From Argentina anserina (lineage: Eukaryota > Streptophyta > Magnoliopsida > Rosales > Rosaceae), in the NCBI RefSeq assembly GCF_933775445.1, contig NC_065874.1:11489001-11553000 (forward strand): a DNA stretch of 64,000 nucleotides, in the 5' to 3' direction. A program made the position numbers and the translations under genes. How positions within the stretch are numbered: the stretch's first letter is position 1; each line of letters opens with the position of its first letter. The notes beneath the pieces were generated by a model. It did no database searches. It had not been told where the DNA came from and saw nothing but the letters and a program-made list of their open reading frames with translations. This document shows positions 34,202-45,429 of the stretch, piece by piece.

Positions 34202-37200
34202 ATGGCAGAAGAATACTCCGTCGCCGATCCAACTCAGCTCCTCGAAGCTTCTTCCGAGTTCGCTAACTATCCCGGTAAATATCTCCACTCTCCGATCACC
34301 TCGATTTTATCAAACTTCTCTCGAAAACTAACACCGTTCTTCCCTTGCAGGAGTTCAAACCGACGCTTCCGCCAAGGAGTTTCTGGACCGCTTCCCCCTC
34401 CCTGTCATCCTCAAGTAACCTAATCTCTCTCTCTTCTAATTTCAATTTCGTCAAAGCTTTCAGTTTCGATTTTGTTTTTGTTCTGTGTGAAATTTTGTGT
34501 GGTGAAATTGCTAGAAAAAGTTGAGGCGTTTTGTGACTCTTGGTTATGTGTTTGTTGCTTGCAGTGCTTTACAGACGAAAGCCGATGTGCCTGGTCTGGA
34601 AGATACGTTGGTTGCTGTGTTGGAGAGCGTTTTCAAGACGAGATATGGTGCTTCACTGCTTCCACAGTATATGGTATGCTTCCTGCATTTTGGTGTTGAC
34701 TGATTGGTTATTTTGCGTGATTGTTCGGCTTTACTTGCCTTTAGAAAATGAATCCGAGGTTTTATTACGTATTGGTGAGCATTGTAAAGCTATGTGTGTT
34801 CTAGTTGTGATGATATATTGGAATGCCGAAGCTCGTAAAAAGATATTAAGTCTGTGGCCTATTGCTTCACAGTTTCGCTGTCAGAAAAAGGCTTAATCTT
34901 CACTAGTGATGAAGAAACGTCTGTGAATAGATTGTCTTATAGGTCGAGATTAGATTATTCAGTATTTATGTTTGCTTTTCTTACAGCCTTTCATACAAGT
35001 TGGTCTGACGGCAAATTCGCAGAAAGTCAAAGCTTTAGCTTGTAAAACGGTATGTATCATTAGTTGTTATGCATTTTTGGTTTACATTGGTCTTTTAAGT
35101 TCTGTATGCTGTGGCATATTGTATACTTGCTTTCCATTTGTTTATCCGGGCTGTTCTCTGAAGTGTTGGCTAGAATCAAATGGAGTATTTTAAGTCTTCT
35201 AGCCTGACATCTTATCCGGCACATACAGGTGACTCGTCTTCTCGAAAGTGTGAATGACTATGCTGTTTCTGCACATCTTATAATTGACAACAATATCTAT
35301 TTTCTATTGATCGATTGCCTTATCAATGGGTAAGTCCCAATATCATCATTTAATGATCAACATTTGGTTTTATTGTTTGCTAAGTATCTCTATGGGTCGA
35401 ATTGTTTCTACTTGTGTCTACCCTTACTTTTGAAAATTACTTCAAGCATATATATATCTATGACAATGTTTCCTTTTAATATGTAGAAATGAACAAGTTA
35501 CAACTTTGGCAACTGAAGCAATAGCGAAGATAGCTGGTAGTCCAGCAGGCATAGTATGATTATAGCATTTTTTTCATAAAGTGTCCTTACATTTAGTACC
35601 TAGTCTTGATAGCAATATTAAATTCCTTGGTTGTCATGTGCAGGATATTGTTTTCCCATCTGATACCAATGAAGCTACACATCTTGGAAAGTTAGCATCT
35701 GAATGCTCATCATTGGTAGGGTGATTGATATTTTGTGAATTTTACGTATATATTCAGAAATTTTGAACCTTAACCCTTCTTTTAGTTGACAAACTGTATA
35801 TTAGTTTACAGTGATGGGTCTTTCCGGATTAATTAGAATTTCTATATAATTTTCATTGTCTTATACTAATACGTAGATGGTACAATTGTCACAGTTGAGT
35901 CAAAAATTGTTTATACACATTTAGGGTCTTTATACAAACTATTTAGTCATGTATTTTCTCTCCTTAAATTTTCCTAATACTGAAATATATTAATCTCTTT
36001 CAGGGACGGATCCGCATTTTGGCTTTGATTGTGAAGCTATTCTCCATCTCCCCTCATGTGGCCTCAGTGGTATCAAAGTCAAATCTACTTAGACTTTTCG
36101 AAGCAGAAATTAATTCCAATGATACCCTTTCAACCTTAAATGTTATGGAGCTTTTATATGAGGTTGGTCATTTATTATCTCTCAGTCCCCCCTCAAACCT
36201 TAAATGCCTTATTTTTTGTCACTCTAGTCGCTCAGTTGTGTCCATTTCGTGGTCCATGATTTGTCCTTACATTGCATGTGTTCTTTGTATGTAAAAATGT
36301 AAAAATCAGTAATCTGATATGAAGAAAATTTAAATATACATACAGGAATGTCCACGAGAATGTTCTTAGACTATTAATACCAAAGAGTTGTTGGTCTAGC
36401 GGTTAGTCACTTGGTTTGCTCCCAAGTGGTCTGGGGTTCGACCCTCTCTCATGGTACCCACCTAGAATAAGATTAAAAAAAAAATGCTAGAGTTTCCAAT
36501 TTCCCAAATGTTGTGGGGTTAGGTGGGAAGCCTAGGGATTTCAAGTCAGATCCGGACACCCTAGTTTTTGAAAAAGTTAAAAGACTGGTATTGAAAGAAA
36601 AATGGAACTTTCTTTTTATGTGATTATTTCTTTATTCTGATTAGATGATATTTTACAATATTCAATCTTTTGTTTTAGAATGGATAAACAATTGAAAACT
36701 TGTATAATTTTGTTCTTGTTTCTATCTCTTCTGATTAAAAGTTATCTATGTTAATTTTACCTGTTATGAACAAAGTTGTCAGAGATCGAGCATGGTAGAC
36801 CTTTCTCGTCAACAAGCACCCTTTTGCAGCTTCTTAGTTCTATAATAAGGTATTTAGTCATGCTAAATATCCTCTAATCATCAATTTCATCTTTAATTAT
36901 CTTTTCACTTATTAGAAGCTTTTCTAGACACAATATCACTGATCAATTATAATATGCATTTTAGTGACCAATCAATGGATCCAGTTTTAAGATCAAGGGC
37001 GATGACGATCGGTGGAAGACTGCTGTCAAATGGGAATAACATTTTTTCTGATGAATCTAGTGAGATCTACTTGCACCTTTTCAGAAGAATTGATTTTTTT
37101 TTCCCCAAATTTCTATGAACTTTTGTATTCCCTTTGATATACATAAGCTTCAGTTAAGCCTCATGCCCTCAGCTTTTTCTGTGGCTCATTAATAGCTTGT

Positions 37201-38040
37201 TTAGACATGCTAAGAGAACAATTCACACTTAACCTCACCACTGCTTTCTTTAAGGCACTTTTGATACTGTTTCTGACGCAAATGCTCCATTAGCTCGTTT
37301 TTCTATTGGTCAAATTGTTAGGTTGGTTATCAACTCATTATTGTGCCCATCCATAATTTCATATGAAGACCTTGAATTCATTAGTTGTCCAAACTGCCCA
37401 GTCTAGTTGAGGGCCATACTAACATAATTTCTTGAGCACACGCTCTGTTAGTTGAATGTGTTTACCATCCTGGATTCAATCTAATGCATCATACATAATT
37501 TCTTTATTCTTCTGCATGTGATTCCTATCTCTGGAACATGTTGAAACTGTCAAATAAAGTGTAATTTTATTGGCTTAAATGTTGGAGATTTGTTATATCT
37601 GAAAATTGATATAATTGTTTGTTACTTGAATAAAGATTAGTAACTAGTAAGCAATTATTTGATCTATCAGGTGCAAAGACGGTAGTATCAGCCATAGATA
37701 GAATTCTCAGTTCATCAGAAACTCATGATACAGATGAATGTGAATCTGCTCTTGAAGCCCTGGGTCAAATAGGGTCATGTAAGTATTCATTACTTGCGGT
37801 TCACTTCAAAAATGGATCCTGACAAATCTACATGCTCCTTAAGAACTCGATACTTATAACTTTTGTTTCTGGGTGCTCTTAGCAATGCAAGGAGCACATT
37901 TGCTATTGTCAAGCTCACCACCAGCTGCAAGACATGTAATATATTATGCCTTTGATAGGCAGGGACATGGTAGACAATTGGTCAGTGCATCTGCTCCTTT
38001 GCTCTGTGTTTTTCTCCTTTTGCTTTTACTGGTTATACTT

Positions 38041-38087
<47 letters not shown>

Positions 38088-41000
38088 AAATTTGCAAATT
38101 CATTCAGTTTTGAGAGGTTTCTGCCATGTATGTGGCTATCCGGAAAATACTAGTCAATTCAGCTTCAACTAACCTTGTATTCTTGTATCCTTAATTACAA
38201 TGCTCCCACAGTATTAGCTAATTTAGCAAAGTATTACCATCTCTATCTTAGTGTACTCGTGCATTAAAGTTGGGAGGAGATTGTCGAGAGAAGGTATTGG
38301 TCATTGTTTACAGCTCTCCAAAAAAAATACAAACACTAAATGTTTATCTTATGATTCCTGTTGGTTGAATGGAAGAGCTGCTTACTAATTACTGTCATGA
38401 TGGTTTCCATGCATAATGAAGCTCTCGCAGCTGTAGGTTTTAGTTTCTTTGAAGACCATCACGTGTCACAACTCGTTAGATAAACATTTGCAGTCCAACT
38501 AACAGGGCATAGCTGGGGGTTATATAATTAATATTGTTGACCATGAACTGTCATTGTATGTCCTGGACTTCTCCTCTGGAAAACAGTAGTCTGTGACAAG
38601 ATCATAGTAGTGTCACAGTTAAAGCTAGACGATGAAGCATAACCGGTGTCAATGAGGCTTTGTGGACTCAAAAAATACTTGTGCCACCCTTAGGTAGAGT
38701 ATAGATCGAATTTGTTTCTGCTGCACATACGGTTATATCTTTAATCTTTTGGAGCTCAATTTCATTCATTGATGTATCCACTGTTTTGCTGACTTTTTTC
38801 TTTGCCAAAATGAGATGAATATTTGGATTCGAAAGGGGTGAATCTAAGATGTTTCCTATTAGTAGACAACAATTTTAGCATTTATTTACTTATTTATTAC
38901 TTTTATTCTTTTCATATTTTGTACACCTGTTGTAGTGTTTACTCTTACCTTCTGTATAACACTGCTTTGAGACTTTATTTTTGTGGCAAATGTAGGCTGC
39001 CTTGCATGCCCTTGCAAACATCTCTGGAGAAACTCGAACTGAGAACAGCATAATACTGACTAATGATGCTGAGGAAAGCCTACGACGCTTGATTTATGAA
39101 ACCGCATCGAAGAGCTCAAAGCTGACCCCATCAGTGAGCATTTTTTCCCGTCTATAACTTATGCACCATAAGCACTGCTTGATATTTTTATTTTAGTCAT
39201 GAATCCCCGGATACTTGAGTGCACGTGGCCTGTAAAAGTTGGTCTGTTTGCTTGAATCGAACAATATTCTTAATTGAATCACTTCAAGATATATTTTATG
39301 ATGCTTGGGGGTGTACTGAGTTTTATGTGCAATTGACAGGGTCTATTCCTATCAGTTCTCCAACAGGATCCAGAGACTCGTTTGGCGGTGAGGTTTCTAA
39401 ACTCCTGAATTTTTATTTTCTGTTCTTTCAGGAATGCATCAGCTATCAGATTATTTTATTTATTTTTGAATAGGGGATTAGTTTAGCAGACCCAGATAGG
39501 CCGCCATTTTCAAATAATGATCATAGAGCAGATATATCAATTCCAGCTATGTGGAAGTACCGCTCATTTCTGTCATAAAGATCATCTGAAACTATGATAT
39601 TTAGTTTTACTTTTTGTGTATTGATTGTCATGGTAATTGCTCTTCACAACACAGTACCTCTTGAAATTGTACAAAGAACAAGGGTATGTTAATGCTTCAT
39701 ATGTGGCAATGTAGATAGATATTTAAAAAAAAAGACAAAAAAAAACCAAAGTCTTGATGAAATTATAAGGCTTACCATGTTTTGTTATGTATGGTGGCAT
39801 GAATGTAAAATTTCAGGGTTATCGAGTGCTGACTGGCTTGGGGGTTCGCCCATGGTGCCTCATGGAGATTTGTTCAAAACAAGAGATAATAAATATAGTG
39901 ACTGATGCTGCTATGGAGACCACAAAACTAGGTCCTGCTCTTTCCCAATTCCAATTTTACTTCATTTACTTTTTATTTAACCTTTTCCAATTTGTCTTTC
40001 ATAGTCTCTAATACTTATCAAGTTAACCACCTTTGCTTGCCGATTGTTTGTATAGTTGCAATTCATATATTGAAATTCCTAGTTGGGTTTTCCTTTGTAC
40101 AACAGCGATTCCTTCTAGTGTGAACTTCAAGTAAATCATCCCTTCGTAAAATAACTATATAAGTGACTTCCTCCGAAATTGCCATTGAATTGATTGTGAT
40201 AAGTGCTCGAGCTTATTGTACATTGATGCTGGTGTGATGATGATTTTAAAAATGAATCGATAACCTCTCTAGTCAAGCAGAATCTATAAGTTACTAGCCT
40301 TTACCCATGAATATTTTCACGGAAGTTAATTTTGATTATAACTTCCCACTATCCACTACCCACTACCCATGTTTCTTTTCCACAATTTTGATTTTTACCT
40401 TATAGCCCTTTGTGAGAAACTAATGACAGAAGGGTAAATCTGTCAGCTTGTAATTTGGTGGTACTCTCTTGCTCGCTTTATAATAGTAGAGATGGCCACT
40501 GCACTAAATATGCTCTAAATAGTAAAATTGACAATACACGGAACCATCTTATGACCTCAGCAACGGAATCTCTTTAATTTTGTCCTGTGTGGCAACTACG
40601 TTTTTTTTCTCTACAATTTGAATTGTATTGAAATAAAGTTGCCCGATCATTTTTTTCTTTGGTTCTCTTTTGGACTACTGCTCTATTCTGTTCAATTCCA
40701 AGAGTCGACTGAAATAAATTATTTCAAGACTAATATTATATACTTTTAACTTTTTGCTCAGGCATGGAAGCAAGATATAATTGTTGCAAAACTATCCATA
40801 CGGCTTTTAACATGTCCAGTAAACTTTCAAGCGACCCAGCACTTGGTGGCATTGCAGCAAAGGTCAGCTCTAAAATAATCACTTTTCATTCCTTTTGCTT
40901 GAAAAGTTGTCTGGATCCCTAACTAATTTACTTTGGCTGGCTAGACCTAATGCAAACAGGCAGTAGCTAAGTCATTTAAAGAAATTATAATTTGATTGCT

Positions 41001-41319
41001 AAAAACTAATCAGAATTCTTCATTGTCATTGGATTGGCTTGTGTGGGTACAATAGTTGGTAACTGTGGTAAGCCATCAAAAGGGATAATTGATTAATAAA
41101 AAGTAAAAACAAACATGTTCTTTCTTGATAGCCTATCAAGAATTTGTCTCTGTTTTTCATTATCTAACAAATTAATAAAATTGGCTTAAGCTGCCTGGTG
41201 TTTTTCTCTCATCTGTTCCGTTTTACACGCAGCTGCATGAAGCTGTGAGACTGGGTCCTTATCTTGCTAGGAAGCATCGGGAAGCTCAACCTACAGTGGT
41301 GACAGCCGACAGATTCTAG
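34202..41319 (+). CDS. 26S proteasome non-ATPase subunit 5 (PSMD5/S5b)-like ARM-repeat protein
   Basis: Seventeen exons join in frame to 523 residues: 34202-34274, 34351-34414, 34565-34673, 34987-35049, 35229-35329, 35487-35553, 35644-35715, 36004-36162, 36776-36849, 36965-37059, 37671-37778, 37883-37980, 38996-39133, 39340-39387, 39817-39931, 40762-40862 and 41233-41319. All introns are GT-AG. The protein begins MAEEYSVADPTQLLEA, is helical and leucine-rich throughout (for example TANSQKVKALACKTVTRLLE and NVMELLYELSE), and ends HREAQPTVVTADRF. It matches the PSMD5 family, an armadillo-type chaperone that binds the proteasome base ATPase Rpt1 during assembly; human PSMD5 is of similar length. 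Function in plants is inferred. In Arabidopsis the corresponding neighbour of CUC1 is an ARM-repeat proteasome protein. A SINE and a CT microsatellite lie in introns 8 and 12. Confidence 0.9.
36385..36590 (+). mobile_element. tRNA-derived SINE in intron 8 of the PSMD5-like gene
   Basis: It contains an RNA polymerase III box A TGGTCTAGCGG (36392-36402), matching the T-R-G-Y-N-N-A-R-N-G-G consensus, and a box B GGTTCGACCCT (36435-36445) at tRNA-like spacing. A non-tRNA body follows (AGGTGGGAAGCCTAGGG) and a T/A-rich end. It cannot fold into a full tRNA. The target duplication was not resolved. Confidence 0.75.
38045..38084 (+). repeat. (CT)n microsatellite in intron 12
   Basis: About 20 CT units, some 60 bases after the intron 12 donor. 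Confidence 0.95.
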
Positions 41320-42232
41320 ATTAACATCAACAGCTTTGTGCAGCTTGTAGATTAATCTTAACACCTGTTGTTTCACAGAAGTTTGTTATTATGCAGTGAT
41401 ACACACTTCCCTCATACTTGGAAGGTCAAGTCGAATGGATTTTGAAAAAGAATGTAGTGTCTTGAACTTAGGATTAGGTCCGAGCTGTAACTTGGTTTTG
41501 ACTAAAAAGCACCTGCAATGTTGTCTTTATTATTGGATTATCTGCTTAACTGTACTAGCAGGTTGTCCTAAACATCCAAAGCGTGGGTTTGGAGATCATT
41601 AAGTTAGTTGTAGAGGCTTTGAGTCTTGACTAGTTTCCTTCATTAGGGAGGTGAGGGAACCATAGAAGTTGCCCCAACTAGTCAAGAGAGACATAACCTG
41701 CTCTACATAGATCTGTTCCGCTGCTAGGCAAGGCTTCCATGAACCAACAAGAGAAACAGCTTTTAGGCAATCCGACTTCAGATAAAGTGTCCTTTACTTG
41801 ACTTCTTACTACCATGTAAAAAGTTCAATGACTCGAATGCAAATCAAGGCCCTCGTTTTGCCATCGCACATTAGCAGAGGGTGATGCCATTGCACACGAG
41901 CAGATGATACAAGACTGATTAAGTTTATAAAAGTATTGCCTAGCAGTTCACTGATTATGGAACTTCGCAACCCCCATTGAATCATGAAGTGATTATGATG
42001 GCTCTGCATTTTACTGCAATGAGCAGTTCGAGCATTAAGAACATTACCGATGTGAGTTAGTTTAATCCCATCATTAAAAATAATAATAATAATTCCACGT
42101 TATCCAAGTCCAGTACCAGGGACACAATCGGAATTCCACATCCCAGTGGATAAAATCACAGGAAGCACCGCACTCCCTCAACAGAGCTTCAATTTTTCAG
42201 AGGGAGAGAGACTCAAGAAACTCAAGAGAGAA
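41320..42232. other. Intergenic; 3' end of the PSMD5-like gene and promoter of bS20c
   Basis: No additional gene is supported. The space between the stop codon and the next start is 913 bases and must contain both the 3' end and the bS20c promoter. Confidence 0.5.
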
Positions 42233-44331
42233 ATGGCAGCTGCAATTCATTGCCTATCATCTTCGTGCTTAGCCCTTCCTTCCAAGTTCGGCAACCTTTC
42301 CCTGAATGGCCTTTCCACTTCCTCCACCCATTTCCCTTCTCTCACTTTCTCCGCTAACCTCTCTCACTTCTCCCAAGGTACTCAGTTCTCTCTACTTCAT
42401 ACAAAGTCTCAATCTTTTTCTCATGTTCTGGGCCCTCAACACATAGAAAGACCCACCTGCACTGACCCTTCAACTGTAATTATACCACATTTGGGTGGAG
42501 GGTTTTACTGTTTCTGGTCTAAAGTTTTGGTCTCTGTAACAACTTGGTGTGTTCAAATTGAGTTTGATATGTGGGTTTTATGCATTTTGCAGGGTATTTG
42601 AGTGTGGGCCCAAGCCAGAGGTCGGTGCGTCGCTCTGTGGTCTGTGAGGCTGCTCCGACCAAGAAGCCTGACTCTGCTGAAAAGAGAGCTCGCCAGGCTG
42701 AGAAGAGGCGCATTTACAACAAGTCCAGGAAGTCTGAGATCAAAACTAGGATGAAGAAGGTATCTTCTTGTCATGTTTGCATTCACTATCAAGTAAATTA
42801 ATTCCGGTAATTTTTCGATGATTATGTGAAGATGCTGTGACTTCTGAGTTTGATACTAAGTTATCAGTTGCTTAATCTATTAAAATGTAGCAATTAGAAA
42901 GAAAGAAAATGCTTACACCATCGACTTAGCTGGTTTTTTTTTTTGGTGACATTGCTGTGGTTGTTTGGGAGGATACTATGTCAGAGTACATTGACCTTCT
43001 GATGTTCAAAGTATGCTTGTAAAGTCACTGGGAGATGTAATGTGACTTTCTATGTATTCCGGTGCTTAAATTCTGTGCATTTGTATTAAGTTCCTCCTTA
43101 GTGATTAGCCCGGTACCCTTTTAGTTTGCCTTACGGACCAGTGTATTTATCGGTGGTACAAAGGGGGAATTGGACCATAAATTGGATAAGGGTTATATAT
43201 GAGATATTTCCAAGTTATTATAGAAAAATTTCTGAAGCAGGAGAAGTGTGTTGTCGAGCATAATAATTGAGGAAAGAAGTTTCATTTGAATATCTTCTTA
43301 TACTCTTTTTTTTTTGTAAGTTGGTAACTGTTGTTTTTTTAGCCTAATAATTGAGGAAAAACAAGTTTCTGCTCATTCTTTGTTTCAGTCTCTATACTAA
43401 GTGGTGGTTTACTCTGACGCTGACATCGTGAAATTAGAGAGTTATATGTGCTGCACAATAATTACCATGTGTCAGTCAATATGTAGGCATAACCTTTGTG
43501 CTTTTCATCACTCTAACCTTTCCTGATTCATGGCATGACTTGGTTATTTTGTTTGTGTTTATTAATGTTTTGGGTCAGTAAAATTTCTAATGTCTCTTGT
43601 ATTGCCATGTCCCCTTATTTAGCTCTAGAGCTGTCACCAATCCTTTAGATTCTCATCGAATTGAAGCAACATATCTGTATCTATATTGATCTCATTACAA
43701 TATGGAGCATCCACATCAATATCTAGGTCAAGTAGTTTTTCTGTATTGAAAAATATATCTGTGATATTAGTTTGATTGTTGTCTGATCTACACAGCCACT
43801 GGTGCGTTTCTTAATGCGGATTTTGTTTTCTGATTTCTTTGTGTTTAGATGTTATACATGCTCAACTGTTCAAAATGTGTATATAGAATATGTCATCTCC
43901 ATAGATGATTAATTATACTTGTTAGCAGTTCAGATGGATGGGAATAATGATTTGCAGAAAATTTTGTACTTTCACATAATTGAGGGGGATCTCTTTATTG
44001 ATTTACATCGAGGAAATGAATATATTAGTATTGCAGAAAATTCATTTGTCTTCATGATTCATGAAAACCGATGATTATTTTGTTGACAATATTCCAGGTT
44101 TTGGAAGCTTTAGACGTGCTCAAGAAGAATCCAGATGCTCAGGCTGAAGAAGTTCTTTCAATTGAGAAGCTTATTGGCGAGGCCTACTCCATCATTGACA
44201 AAGCAGTGAAGGTTGGAACTTTGCACAGGAATACTGGAGCACGCAGAAAGTCTCGATTGGCCAGAAGAAAGAAGGCGATAGAGATCCAAAAAGGCTGGTA
44301 TACTCCGGCTGATTCTGAAGTTACTGCCTGA
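42233..44331 (+). CDS. RPS20: Plastid 30S ribosomal protein bS20c
   Basis: Three exons (42233-42377, 42593-42759, 44098-44331) give 181 residues. Exon 1 and the start of exon 2 encode a Ser/Leu-rich chloroplast transit peptide starting MAAAIHCLSSSCLALPS. Processing is likely near VVCEAAP (about residues 65-70). The mature part is a bacterial-type S20: KKPDSAEKRARQAEKRRIYN, then KSEIKTRMKKVLEALDVL and KAVKVGTLHRNTGARRKSRL. It is basic, helical and binds 16S rRNA in the plastid small subunit. Length is a little shorter than the Arabidopsis protein. The 1.3-kb second intron separates the two halves of the S20 domain. The ATG at 42233 is preferred to an in-frame upstream ATG at 42146, which would add 29 residues ahead of the transit peptide. 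Confidence 0.93.
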
Positions 44332-45115
44332 AGAAACAAAGCCCCTTTATTGGGTCGTATTATCTTGTTTCTGTTTACTGTTAAATTTTCTTTGTAATGT
44401 AATTTGTCTTTCCTTTCAATCTCTGTATCCCTCCTTATATATGGTACAAGTGTAGTCTTCTCTCTTTGGTGTCCAAAATGTTGATCAGCTAAATAGTGTC
44501 ATGATTTTTTGCTACAGAAGCACATTTTGGATTGAAGGAAGATTAAGGTAACAAGAGAGAAATAGCAAGGCAAGTAAATGTTTTCACTGAAATGTTTGCC
44601 TGCTTAACAGCTTGTACGTTATGTAACAGATACTTGTACCCAAGTGCATTGTTTTTCATGTTAATATAGAAATAGATCACAGTAACAAAAAGAATGCTGC
44701 TACTGTTTGCACAAACAAACAAAGCAATTTCATAACAATTTCTGTACTTCGAGCAAATCTTCCGTGTCAACATCACAAGAATAAAACCAACTAAACACTG
44801 AATTTTGTTAATTTACATTGGTGGGCTTTAGGATCGAGTTAAATCACAAGTTCATTAGGAAATTCAAGCTTTGATTCTTTCTGCATTTTAACATCTAGCT
44901 ATGAGTAGCAGCTAAGCTGCTGAAAAACTCGATGGATTCAATTCATTTTGGTACCTGTAGATTCAGCAGTAGATGAAGCTGTAGTAGTTGTTGCGGTTGT
45001 AGTTTGGCCGGTAGCTACCATAGATTTTACTCTGTCATGTATACTAAAGTTAGCAACTCATCAGCTGATGATGAACCTCCTTTCTTCAGTTTCTTGCGCA
45101 AGAAGCCGCCGTAAT
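44332..45115. other. 3' flank of bS20c, first copy of a diverged local duplication
   Basis: No gene beyond the bS20c 3' end. About 44560-44960 resembles 45840-46140: shared phrases include GCAAGGCAAG / GCGAGGCAAG, TGTACCCAAGTGCATT, and GCTAAGCTGCT-AAAA-CTCGATGG. Confidence 0.5.
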
Positions 45116-45429
45116 TCAGGCAAATGCACCCACAGTAGCAGGACGGACCTTAACCCCACTCCAACCTCTGAGACTATCTAACAAGGAAGAAAACTGGAGA
45201 CTTTTCAAGTTTTCAAACACAGAAGAATATCAGTGAAGCTAAACAACACGCACACTAGTAGGTAATAATGATATTAAGCTAAAAGTGAGCATACGTACTC
45301 TGAGAGTCTTGGTACAAAAAATTCGGAGTCCAATACTGACGAGGGATCACTGTTAGTGATCTTTGTTTCCTTAGAGTTAGAGGGTGGCCTGTATGCAGAT
45401 GAGAGGATTCCTTGCTTATCAGAACTCAT
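45116..45429 (-). CDS. Candidate small two-exon gene, unrecognised
   Basis: On the minus strand an ATG at 45429-45427 opens MSSDKQGILSSAYRPPS. A strong donor GTACGTAT ends the exon at 45299, and an acceptor after TTAGATAG starts exon 2 at 45173. Joined, the frame ends after VRPATVGAFA at 45116, about 62 residues. Without splicing it stops after 52 residues. A TATATA stretch lies about 60 bases before the ATG. No family is recognised and no signal peptide is evident. It may equally be chance. Confidence 0.2.

Noticed and set aside
36392..36445. tRNA gene
   Set aside because: Box A and B are good but acceptor and anticodon stems do not pair, and the sequence continues into a SINE body.
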